64,000 nucleotides of DNA, taken from NCBI GenBank assembly GCA_951802425.1, contig OX637806.1:1550001-1614000 (forward strand), read 5' to 3'. Source of the DNA: Clavaria fumosa. Its lineage: Eukaryota; Basidiomycota; Agaricomycetes; Agaricales; Clavariaceae. The notes beneath the pieces were generated by a model, which did not search any database, was not told the DNA's origin, and saw nothing but the letters and a program-made list of their open reading frames with translations. Made by a program: the position numbers and the translations under genes. Positions 35,345 to 46,009 of this stretch are shown piece after piece. Position 1 is the first letter of the stretch; each line of letters opens with the position of its first letter.

Positions 35345-37050
35345 ATTACATACATCTGTTCAGAATAGTATGGCCTTGTGCCCTGGGAGAAGTCAAAGTC
35401 TTTCAAGAATGTCATTTGCCTGGGCCTTTCTGAAGCTCAAGCTCCTGCTTTGCAAGCACCAGGAAGCCCCCAGTCTCCAATGTACCAGGCTTGAGTGATG
35501 ATGGCAATCGAATAACAGCATTCTCTGGTGCATTCTCTGGTGTTGTGTCCATCTGTTTCCCATCTTCATCTTCACTGTCATGGGTGTCATCACCCACCTC
35601 ACTTCGGTCTGATTGGCTTTCATGTTCAACTACTGAAACAAGAACCAGGTTGCTGCACAGTGACCTTTCTCCCAATCCAAATAGAGAGGCCTTCTCATGG
35701 AAGGCATCAATTTGTTTCATAAGTCTGTGCCACCATTCTTGAATTGCAAGCTGCTCATCTGATGATGCATGTTTGGACAATTTGTGAATATCAGATCTAA
35801 GGGTGCTCCTGATAACATATTTCAGTTTTGTGAATGTCCTGACATTCACAAACCTACTGGACTTGTTCAATGCATAGGCCTTCATTAAGCCAAGCCAGAG
35901 AGGAATGTGAAAAGCCATCAGCCTTGTCCCTTTCCTCCAGTAAAAGCAGAATCTCTGCTTGTGTTGGAGCTGCATGACAAACTTGAGCCCAAAAATAAGG
36001 TGGGGTACTTGAAGAGTCCTAACCTTTTTGTATCTGCATATTGTGCATCTCCTCTTCTGGCCATGGCTTCATTTTCTTGAGCCAACCATTCTTAGATCTG
36101 ATCAGGTGACACTGATATCATCAAACTTTCATAGGCCTCTTTGGTCTCTTTATGTTGTGATTGGGCCACACTGAGCTTTTTCTGTAGTGCAGTGGTTGAA
36201 CCCATGTCAGTTCAATCTTTTCATGCAGAAAGTGGGTCAACTAGCACATACTCATACCAACAAGTTTCTTCCAGTTTGAATCTCGCATATGGTCATCATA
36301 CACCTCTGCACAATGGGCCTTGCTCATTGCTCTTGCACTTGTTGAGATCTTGTTAAATTCTGCCCATAAAGTCTCCAGGATTTCACCATCTTGTTGACCA
36401 CCTTCAATGAAATTCAAGCTGTACCTTGCAAAACAGCTGGGGATATGAGCACTAAGATGCCACTTGCCAATGGCTGGAATAAACTCCTGCCATTCTCCAA
36501 GTCTCAATAAGCTGTTGTGCTCCACACATGTGGAGAAATTTTGAAAGAATTGACAGGCAATATCATAGATTACCAAGGCATGGTGGAGACCATCTGTTCA
36601 GTATTGAAGTGCCTGGCATATGCTGTAGTCCATGTTCATATGCCTAATGAACATCATCATTAGAACCCATAGAAGATGGTACAACAGACTGTGTACTTCT
36701 CTCCCTTTTGAAAATCCATGACACTGTGAGGAACAAAGCAACCATGCCTTGAACAAGCACAAGCCCCTATCCCAGTGGACTCGAGATCCTTTTGAGTGGA
36801 TGATGGCTTGTTGTTTGCCCTATAATTATGACATGTTGATTTCTGAGAGACACTAATTAATTTGGCAAGTCAGAACTGAGATTAGATTTCATGCCTCGGA
36901 TATGTCTGTTGCTGCATGGAGGTGTTGTTGATATGAATCTTTGGCAACCATATAGCCTAACCCATCTGTTAGCCAGACGTCATCACTGGGTTTCTTCATT
37001 CAGATGTGATCAGCATGGAAGTTTCCATCCACCACAAGGGAGCGAGTGAG
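35345..37050 (-). pseudogene. KDZ-family transposase relic
   Basis: KDZ enzymes are large DDE transposases common in basidiomycetes. On the minus strand the relic reads the first catalytic Asp (LVVDGNFHADH, about 37040-37005), then WLTDGLGYMVAKDSYQ, GACACSRHGCFVPHSV, and VIYDIACQFFQNF with HLSAHIPSCFARYSLNF (36576-36241). The C-terminal helical region runs from 35975 to 35412 (WWHRLMKQIDAF, IRLPSSLKPGTLETGGFLVL), followed in another frame by QANDILERL and GHKAILF. Several frameshifts and stops are present and the N-terminal cysteine domain is gone. It is distinct in sequence from the KDZ gene at 55990-59584. Confidence 0.82.
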
Positions 37051-38134
37051 CAAAAGCCTGTTGAATAATTGTCAATTATACGAATTTCAAACACATGCTT
37101 GGCCCATTCGCCAGCCACAGTGGATGAAGCTGAGTTTAGCCATCAATTGCTCTGGCTGAAGTGGCACTGGGCCAAGCCGAAATAATCAGTTGTATGGCCA
37201 GGATAATCATTCTCTCCCAAGTGTCACTGGGCCAAGCCAAGAAAACATGTAAGGGTCCACCCTAGGGGTGAAGGGGCTTCCCTGGATGCTTAGCTAATCA
37301 GCCACACTTATCCTACTACTGTCACTACAACTGCATAACTACTGCTATAAACAGGGTTCTAACGCACTTGTGACTGAGGATATCTGGTCTCACTTCAACC
37401 AAAGCTTTACAAAACATGTCATGGCCCAGATGAAGAATATGGTGAAAAGCTTTGGCCCATACCAATGCTTCTGCAAAAAAAAACCTCCAATGCTCACCAA
37501 TTACTGTCCCCTACTGCTGGCAAATTAACCCCAGGCTGAGGACAAGCAGGACAGAATAGTGTAAGGTCCCCATTGTTGGGGTGTCTTCCATCATGCCCAA
37601 AGCCAAATCTCTTCAATGCTAAGAGATTCCTCCATTGCCGAGAGACACAGAGCAATTCTCTGTATTGATTCTGTCATATTTTTTCAACAATTCATTCACA
37701 GGTGAAGTGCCCTGTTACTTACAGGAACCTATAGTTACGTATATACTTATTTAACTAGGTCGCGACCCATGACAGGTCATCTTTGCAACCTTACCTATGC
37801 ATTCCTAACCCCTCGCGACCTTAGTAGAACACACACCTAGTCACTTTATGACTAAACATACCCTGTACTACTATAGTTCTGTTGCTTGGCAACCTCTGTA
37901 CTTTTCCTTTTCTGTCATACTCTCTGTATGCACATATATAAGTCTCACATGTACATACAATACTGTAGACTTGATATTGACACACTTTTGGTTTAAGCTT
38001 GAGGCCACGACACCCTTTGAGCTTGGAACCATCATGATTGATAGGTCTTGTCTCTCTTGGTGACCTCAAGATCGTCAAGACACTTCTATCTCATTCTCTG
38101 TGCTTGTATAAACTCATGCGCTTAAGTATTCTCT
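37051..38134. other. Non-coding interval, possible LTR of another element
   Basis: No gene is visible. A phrase TGTCACTGGGCCAAGCC recurs twice (near 37160 and 37220). From about 37710 the sequence looks LTR-like (TGTTACTTACAGG, then TATA-like CATATATAAG near 37934) and continues across LARD-B2 into the sequence after 42700. It may be a solo LTR that B2 entered, but I cannot fix its ends. Confidence 0.35.
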
Positions 38135-38139
38135 CCTAT

Positions 38140-38981
38140 TGTCACGGTCCTATCCAGTCACCTAATCACCTCCAAAACACCTCCAAAACACCTCTGAAGC
38201 ACCTCCGAAGCATCTCCGGCATCTCCGACACAGTTCCGCCCGAACTCCGCTCCACTCCATCTCCGCTCCAGCTCCAACTCCGAAGCTCCGGTCCGGACTT
38301 TCGTCAGACTTTGATATTGGTCCTTTGGACCAAATGGACTTTGTTTCTAGCATGTTCCTTGGTGCAAGTCCATGGTTAGTAACCATTGGGATGATGCCCA
38401 CTACCCATGGGAACTTATTCTTTGCCTTACATGTATCATCTATGCCTTTCTCACTCCTCAGGTGAAATTATTGTAGATATTTGATATATTCATGTTTCAC
38501 AGTCTGCCCTATGCCCTACCCTAGTAGCATATAAGCCCCCATGTATCTCCATGATCCTCAGTTCGAATATTAACGTTATTTCTGGTCCTTGCCACTTGGT
38601 CCATGCGTTAAGGGACTTGGTCCTCACTGTTCTCGACAGTCCTGACGAGTTCCGCAAAACTCCAGCAGACTCCGATGGACTCCGGGAGATTTCCCCTTGG
38701 ACTTCATCCTTCCTTGTCCTGGAAAGCAAAGTACCAGCAAGGTTAAATTGGGACATGTATACACGCAGTGGCACAACCCATAAGTTGAGGCCATAGTCCC
38801 AACCCTTTGACCTCCTTCTAGTTCTTTCCTTCTGTGTAGAGGAGAAGTCCTTGCACAACTCTGATCTGGACTCTGACCGGACTCCGCTCTGCTCTGGCTT
38901 CGCCTTTGCCACCCTCCTTTTTGGTCTCCTCTACACTACCCCTCCTACTCCTGCTTTGAAGTAAAGAATCAGATCTTAACA
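38140..38981 (+). repeat. LARD-B2 5' LTR
   Basis: 842 bp, TGTCACGG to CTTAACA. TATA-like ATATAAG is at 38529-38535 and the R start AGTTCGAATAT at 38560-38570. Confidence 0.94.
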
Positions 38982-38983
38982 GT

Positions 38984-38994
38984 ATATTCGAACT
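38984..38994 (+). other. LARD-B2 self-priming primer-binding site
   Basis: ATATTCGAACT, two bases after the LTR, is the exact reverse complement of AGTTCGAATAT at 38560-38570. The latter lies about 30 bases after a TATA box, where transcription should start. Pairing stops at exactly 11 bases on both sides. Confidence 0.85.
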
Positions 38995-41820
38995 AACAAC
39001 CTTGTGTATACAACTGGTCCTTTGCTTGCCCTTTGTGCTGCTGCTTGCCTTGCTCCTTGCTGCAAAAGCCAAAGGTCCAATCCGAACCTCCAATCTGCAC
39101 CCTCCAATCTGAACCTCCGATCCGAAACTCCGCTCCAAAGCTCTGGTCCATTCGAGCGCACTTCATGTGCATTTGCTCTGGACCTGGATTTGCCACAAGC
39201 CGTCTGTCCATGGCGATACAACTAGGACATTTTCCTAACCTCCAATCCGAAACTCTGATCCATAACTCCAATCCGCACCTCTGATCCACACCTCCGATCT
39301 GCACCTCCGATCCGAAACTCCACTCCGAAACTCCGGTCCATTTGAGCACACTTTGTGTGCATTTGCTCTGGACCTGGATTTGCCACAAGCCGTCTGTCCA
39401 TGGCGATACAACTAGGACATTTTCCAAAGCCCAGCCAACAATTCCCAGTGCTCCTTAGCTCATCTCCTTCATGTTGGGAGAATTGAGGCAGGAAAACACT
39501 GAATGCTGGACTTCCGAACTCTGCCCCCCTGTTCCTGGGTTCTCCCTGGCTCACCTCCTTCATATCCGATGTTGCAAGGCTCTGAAACGGGAAACTCCGA
39601 ACTCCAGATATCCGGACTCCGTCTCTGGCCACTCCGAGATGGGGAATGTTGGATATCCAGTCTCCGGCTCTTGTTTGTGCTTTCCTTGTGCTCGTTTCCT
39701 TCGTGGATTACCATGTTACGAAACTCCGAGACGGGAAATGCTGAACTCCGAGCTCCAGACCCCCAAAACTCCGAACCTCCGAACTCCGGACTGTCAAACT
39801 CCGGACCTCCGAAATCCGGAACTCCGAACTCCGGACACTTTGTCTTGCTTCATGGCCCACTGTCTTGTAGTGAATTGCGTGGGTATTGGTACCTGCACGG
39901 GTTTTCTTCATGGGTACGGGTAGGTGCGGATATGGGTAATGGATTCTGGACCCTTCCAAAACCCGTACCCTTCATAGGGGTACACGGGTAGCCAGTCAGC
40001 ATGATCCTATTGTCGCATGTCTAGATTTGGCTGTCAGCTCAGTCAACTTGGGCATTGATTTGCATTGGCATGTGGAGTAAGTTAGGTCTAGTGAAGGACA
40101 ATGATGTTATGGGTGTCACAGTACTGGCTGAAGTTGAAGGAGATGAGGAGGAGATGGCAGATGGGTGGGACACCATTGTATTTGTGCATAGCATAGTTAG
40201 AAGTACAAACCCGTACCTGTACCCAGCAGTTTAGTGGACCCGTACCCATGGGTAAGGGTACTGTCAGGTGCGGGTAGGGGTACAGTCAAATTTACCCGTG
40301 GGTTACCCATGCCATTCACTACTGTCTTGTCTCGAGATGGCCCTCTGAACTCTGATCTTGTCCCCTTGTGTGACTTGGTCCTTTGGACACCTGGCTGTAC
40401 CATATACAATCCGCTGATTGTCCAGCGCACAAGCCTAACAATTTGAGGACTCCCACACTCGTGGATATCTGACTCTGAAACTCTGATCCGACTCCGGCCC
40501 GATCCGGGCACGGACTCCGATGGGCGCTTGGCCAGCGCATACTCCGGACCTACTCCGGAACTCCGACTCCGGGACTCCGATTCTATCCTTGCTGCAGCAA
40601 GTCCGAATCTGGACCCGATTCTGGATGCTGCCCACTGTGGTTGCATCACCAGTTCTCAGGATTGCTATCTTGTGAACACATCTGTCCAGCGAGGTTGCTC
40701 ACGCAATCCTTGCTACTCCGAACTCCTCTGAACTCCTCTGACATGGTCTCGGACCTCCATGCCACATCTCTGCACAACTCCGGACCACTCTGCACTCACA
40801 TTCTCGGACTCCGCATCTCCGAAACTCCGAGATTCCGCCCTCCTCCGATGCTCCAAAAACTGCGAAATTCCAAAATTATGTTCCTTTGCTACATTGTTAT
40901 GCTTCCTATGTCCCTATGTTTCCTGTTACTCCAATCCTCACAAATCCCAAAACTCCAAAACTCTGCTTTTTTCTGATTCTTTAATACTCTGACTCTGACT
41001 TCCCTTGACTTTACAAGAACTCTGAAATCTTGTCCATACAATGTTACCTTTTGTACAACTCCAACACTCCTTGTTTCCTGTTTTTGTTCTACTCTTCTGT
41101 CTACTCTAGCCCACTTCTTCACAATCCCTTAGTAAAACTTGGAAAATATTTTCTTAAGATAAAATATTTTTGTAGGAGGGGGGGGTGAGTGAACTTACAA
41201 TAGGTCCTCACAGCCTCCCAGCATCTCCAACCTTTTCTGCCCCCCCCCTCCACACTCTGCTACCTCCACACCTCCACTCTGCACCTCCGCACCTCCACTC
41301 CGCTACTCCACTCTGCTACTCTGCTGCTCTGACTCCAACTCTGCTACCTCTGCACCTCTCCTCTGAGACTCTGACTTCATTTCCACACCTCTGCACCTCT
41401 GCTCCAAACCTCCAAAACTCCGATTCCCTTACCTCTGCTCCAACTCCGATTCCGCACCTCCGCACCTCCGCTCCAACTCCGATTCCATGCCTCTGCACTC
41501 CACTCCAAAACTCCAAAATTCAATTCTGCACCTCCACTCATCTCTGATTCCTCCCTCCACACTTCTGCTCCTCTGTACCTCCACTCTGAATCTCCAAAAC
41601 TCCAACTCCCTCACCTCCACACCTCTGCTCAAAAACTCCAAAGCTCCCAAACTCCGATTCTCTCAGCTCCACACCTCTGCTTCACATCTCCGACACCCTC
41701 TGACCCATCTGCACCATCTCCGACCTGCTCCAGACCTCCGACTCCAACTCCAGCCCCAGTTCCACCCACCTCCAACTCCAACTCTCTCCAACCCACACAG
41801 TGAAATACAGTCACTTAAGG
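38995..41820. repeat. CTCCGA-type repeats filling LARD-B2
   Basis: Degenerate tandem and dispersed units (ACTCCGA, CTCCGGA, CCTCCGA) make up most of the interior apart from the MITE and short unique stretches. CpG is retained more often than in LARD-B1. No reading frame has the character of a protein. Confidence 0.75.
39868..40321. mobile_element. hAT-like MITE in LARD-B2
   Basis: A 454-bp insertion with termini TAGTGAATTGC and (inverted) TAGTGAATGGC. The 8-bp duplication CTGTCTTG lies at 39860-39867 and 40322-40329. The paralogous site in LARD-B1 (17240-17247) is empty. It shares termini and GGGTACGGGTA-like motifs with the MITE at 24032. Non-coding. Confidence 0.88.
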
Positions 41821-41852
41821 GTCTCGAGGGCTCGACCCTAAGAGGGGGATAC

Positions 41853-42694
41853 TGTCACGGTCCTATCCAGTCACCTAATCACCTCCAAAACACCTCCAAA
41901 ACACCTCTGAAGCACCTCCGAAGCATCTCCGGCATCTCCGACACAGTTCCGCCCGAACTCCGCTCCACTCCATCTCCGCTCCAGCTCCAACTCCGAAGCT
42001 CCGGTCCGGACTTTCGTCAGACTTTGATATTGGTCCTTTGGACCAAATGGACTTTGTTTCTAGCATGTTCCTTGGTGCAAGTCCATGGTTAGTAACCATT
42101 GGGATGATGCCCACTACCCATGGGAACTTATTCTTTGCCTTACATGTATCATCTATGCCTTTCTCACTCCTCAGGTGAAATTATTGTAGATATTTGATAT
42201 ATTCATGTTTCACAGTCTGCCCTATGCCCTACCCTAGTAGCATATAAGCCCCCATGTATCTCCATGATCCTCAGTTCGAATATTAACGTTATTTCTGGTC
42301 CTTGCCACTTGGTCCATGCGTTAAGGGACTTGGTCCTCACTGTTCTCGACAGTCCTGATGAGTTCCACAAAACTCCGGCAGACTCCGATGGACTCCGGGA
42401 GATTTCCCCTCGGACTTCGTCCTTCCTTGTCCTGGAAAGCAAAGTACCAGCAAGGTTAAATTGGGACATGTATACACGCAGTGGCACAACCCATAAGTTG
42501 AGGCCATAGTCCCAACCCTTTGACCTCCTTCTAGTTCTTTCCTTCTGTGTAGAGGAGAAGTCCTTGCACAACTCTGATCTGGACTCTGACCGGACTCCGC
42601 TCTGCTCCGGCTTCGCCTTTGCCACCCTCCTTTTTGGTCTCCTCTACACTACCCCTCCTACTCCTGCTTTGAAGTAAAGAATCAGATCTTAACA
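41853..42694 (+). repeat. LARD-B2 3' LTR
   Basis: 842 bp, TGTCACGG to CTTAACA, after the polypurine tract CTAAGAGGGGGATAC. CCTAT follows as target duplication. Confidence 0.94.
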
Positions 42695-42699
42695 CCTAT

Positions 42700-43198
42700 T
42701 CATCTTGATACTGATTCCTTCGAACCCCACAGGTTCTCTCATCAGTTGGCAAAGTCATTGCCTTCACCGACACACCTCTCGACATTGTCACAACTACTGC
42801 AACTCTCTCAATATCGTCTATTTCTCCCTCCTCATCTATTTCTTCCTTCACACTTCGTCAGTCGACTTCACAACCTTTTCAGCATTACCTATTTCTTTCA
42901 ACTCATCCTTTTCCCTCTCTACACTTTGTCTACCAACTTTGCGACCTTCTCAGCGACGTCTCCCTCCTCTCTACTTGTCTCTCCTCATTCTCACATCTTC
43001 TCAGACATCCTCACAACCTTCTGGGACCAAGCATTATTGACTGTGCTCAACAGTTGATTGGTCTTAGCAAGTTTCCAAGACTGGTCACCAACAAGTTGAC
43101 CTTTGGTATTACTTACAAGATGGGACAGGCCCTAACAGGTCATTGGGTGGTTTGTAGGTGTTGGTAAAGTCGGCTTGAGTAAGGGAAAAATGAATGGG
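42700..43198. other. Interval without a recognised gene
   Basis: CT-rich in its first half. It may continue the sequence that lies left of LARD-B2. No gene is supported. Confidence 0.35.
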
Positions 43199-43400
43199 TC
43201 CTGATAGTATCTATGATCCTGAAGACCTGCCTGAGGACCTTGATGCTGCTGATGAAGATCATAATCTAGATCACGACCTAGAGCCTCATGGCAGGCTGCA
43301 GAACCATATCACAGCTGAGGAGTGAGTCCGGGCAACTGCGCGAAGAGATATTATTGCGAAGGCCATGTGGATGGATTATCAGGCACAGCAGCATCGATGA
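43199..43400 (+). pseudogene. PIF/Harbinger-like (HARBI1) transposase, C-terminal remnant
   Basis: One frame reads an acidic stretch (DPEDLPEDLDAADED), then EPHGRLQNHITAEE, a TGA where arginine is expected, and VRATARRDIIAKAMWMDYQ before TGA at 43398. Fungal HARBI1-like DDE nucleases typically end with an Arg/Ala-rich helix followed by IA-x-MW. The catalytic domain is absent. Assignment rests on this tail only. Confidence 0.45.
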
Positions 43401-43450
43401 TTTGTATTCACAAAATTTGAATGGCGTTATTCTACATGAATGGTATTATT

Positions 43451-44149
43451 CTACATGACACTGCGAGCTTTGATGAGCTGAGACTGGAGGAATCGAGTAT
43501 GCGCAGCAGGCTTCTTGATTGCAAGATACACAGTAGCTGCTTCGCTACTGCTCATAATCATCTCTACCACCTCATTAAATTCGTCCCCAGATAGACCTTC
43601 ACCATCTTCGATGGCTGCGATGGCAGCTGCCTTGCGGGATGCTAAATCTGTGGGTCCCTTGTCCGAAGCGAGCGCAATGGAACTGGCAAGAGTCTTCATC
43701 GCTTCCTGAATCGATTCGCCCATGCTCGCCAGACCCTGCCCTGCAGTGAGGCGTTTGATTTACGGCGGTCATTACCTGTAAGTTGGCGCTTCTGAGGTTG
43801 CGGATTATCGTCCTGAAAAGCTCTCAGACAACATGAAGATGTTACAACATAAAAGACGTACACTACTGTCTTCATGGTCTGAATTGAGGGTCCTTTTCGC
43901 CTTCTTCCTTGCGATTTGCTTGGGCAGAGTATCCCATAGAATATACATCATTGAATGGGCTTGAGAAGGGTACATATTACTCACCAGATTGGTCACTTCC
44001 TCATCTGACACAGATACTTTTGCTCTCTCAGCATCATTGCAGTCTTCTTGAGGGGGCAACTGAATGAGACTTGGATCAATCACAGGAACATGGGCCATTA
44101 AAGAAGATGTTTTCAAGGACTTCCTTTCTAGGCAACCACTACGACACAC
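43451..44149 (-). pseudogene. Possible Harbinger-associated Myb/SANT-like protein, C-terminal part
   Basis: Two minus-strand segments read as protein. 44149-43805 has an acidic and hydrophobic stretch that includes VSDEEVTNLVSNMY and a basic RKKAKR. 43723-43451 contains LASRKAAAIAAIEDGEG and LSGDEFNEVVEMI, then ATVYLAIKKPAAHTRFL. The last segment resembles the C-terminal helices of the DNA-binding partner found with Harbinger transposases in basidiomycetes. It converges with the HARBI1-like remnant, as expected for the two genes of one element. No Myb domain is visible, so this is tentative. Confidence 0.4.
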
Positions 44150-44239
44150 ACAAAAAACGACAAAACCAACGAAGCCACCTAGTACTCTAGTCCCCTCTAA
44201 TCCATCCTAACTTTGCTTGATCAATACTGTAACATGTAA

Positions 44240-45050
44240 CTATGCTTCGGAGGTGTTTCGGAGGTGTTTCGGAGGTGATTAGGTGACTGGATAGGGCTGT
44301 GACAGTATCCCCCTCTTAGGGTCGAGCCCTTGAGACCCTTAAGTCACTGTATTTCACTGTGTGGGTTGGAGAGAGTTGGAGCTGGAGGTGAGGTCAGAGA
44401 GGGTGGGACTGGAGCTGGAGTTGGAGTCGGAGGTCTGGAGCAGGCCGGACATGGTGCAGATGGTGTCAGAGATGTGAAGCAGAGGTGTGGAGCTGAGAGA
44501 ATTGAAGTTTTTGGAGGTTTGGAGTTTCGGAGCAGAGGTGTGGAGGTGAGGAATCGGAGTCAGAGTGGAGGTGCAGAATCGGAGTTTTGGAGTGGAGTTG
44601 CAGAGGTGTGGAATTGGAGTTTGTGCAGAGGAGTGGAGGAGCAGAGGTAGCAGAGTGGAGGAGCAGAGGTAGCAGAGTGGAGTAGTGGAGGTAGTGGAGT
44701 CAGAGTTGGAGCAGCAGAGCAGAAGAGTGGAGGTAGTGGTGTGTGGAGGTGCAAAATCGGAGTAGGAGTGGAGGTAGCGGAGTCGGAGCAGCGGAGCAGC
44801 GGAGCAGAGGTGCGGAGGTATGGAGGTGCGGAGCAGAGGTGCGGAGGTGCAGAGCGGAGGTGTGGAGGTAGCAGAGTGTGGAGGGGGAGGCCAGAAAAGG
44901 TCGGAGATGCTGGGAGGCTGTGAGGACCTATTGTAAGTTCACTCACCCCCCCCTCCTACAAGAATTTTTCATCTTAAGAAAAAAATTTCTATGTTTTACT
45001 AAGGAATTGTAAAGAAGTGGGCTAGAGTGGACAGAAGAATAGAACAAAAT
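44240..45050 (-). mobile_element. LARD-B3 fragment, minus orientation
   Basis: It is the reverse complement of the LARD-B 3' end: LTR start (44304 down to about 44240, truncated), polypurine tract at 44305-44325, then CTCCGA-type interior to 45050. There it is broken by the end of Gyp-D; the B interior would otherwise continue with ACAGGAAAC. Confidence 0.82.
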
Positions 45051-45769
45051 GTCACGGTCCTAACAGGTTGGTAGCAAAGGGGTTAGCGGAGTGGAGTGGA
45101 GATGTTTTATCAGAGTCCGATTGGGGTCCGATATCGGAGAAACAGAGAAGTAAGTAGAGAAGGAGGAGACTTATGGGACTGCGGCCTCAACGTATGTGTT
45201 GTGCCACCATGTATATACGTGTCCCTATTTATCAAACAGAAACAATACCCAAGAGAGAATCAGAATGTAAGTCAAAACTCCGAAGTTGATCGGAGTCCGC
45301 CAGAGTTGCTCAGAGTTGGTTGGATGATGTGGAGAATGTCGAGGATGATGAGGATGAAAGCTCAGAGATGTTTAGGATCAAGAGACGTTAATATTCGAAC
45401 TGAGGAGCAGGGAGATACAGGTGGAAACTTATACTGCAAGGACAGAGTATAGGAGTAATGTGAAACAATGTACATATCAAATTACTAGGAGAGTTTCACC
45501 ACAAGTGCCTGTGCAGTTTTCATGGAACAAAGAAATAACAACAAAAATAACTCCCATGGGTCAAGGGTATCCTCTCAATGGTAAACAGAATGAGGGGATG
45601 GAGGGAGAAGGTTCTAGAACAAAGTCTGAATGGTCTGAAGGCCGGCGGAGTGAAGTCTGATGAAGATGCAGAGTGGAGTGCACAGAGTTACAGCAGAGTG
45701 GATCGGAGTTGGTACGGAGCTCGGAGTCCGGAGCGGGGATCGTGCTTATGCAAGCGGATGGGGTCATAA
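45051..45769 (-). repeat. Gyp-D 3' LTR
   Basis: On the minus strand it starts TGTTATGACC (45769) and ends GGACCGTGACA (45051), with inverted ends TGTYAYGRYCC. The TATA-like TATAAG (45433-45428) and R start AGTTCGAATAT (45401-45391) match LARD-B. The polypurine tract lies at 45771-45785. Confidence 0.82.
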
Positions 45770-46009
45770 CAGTATCCCCCTCTTAGGGTCAAACCCCTGA
45801 GACCCTGTGGCTAAACTCTGTGTGAACACATGTCGTCCATAACAAGTTAGCACCGGAGTTTTGCGGTGCTTCAATCGGAGTCCAAAAAAAAAATTGGGGG
45901 TTAAAACAACTGTGCGCAGCGCACTCCGCTTTTTTCTTCCTTAACTCATCACTATCACCACTCGCCCCTAACATGGGCAATTCTTCTTTTTTTTATAAAA
46001 AAACACATC

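Larger units (their letters stand above)
38135..42699 (+). mobile_element. LARD-B2: complete non-coding LTR element
   Basis: The element is 38140-42694 (4,555 bp) with identical-length LTRs of 842 bp and the target duplication CCTAT (38135-38139 and 42695-42699). The LTRs differ at six positions (99.3% identity), all CpG transitions, so insertion is recent. The interior (38982-41852) has no gag or pol. It has a self-priming site, CTCCGA-type repeats, a nested MITE and a terminal polypurine tract. The tract and R-start sequences match Gyp-D, which may have supplied the proteins in trans. This fits a LARD, a large retrotransposon derivative. Confidence 0.94.
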
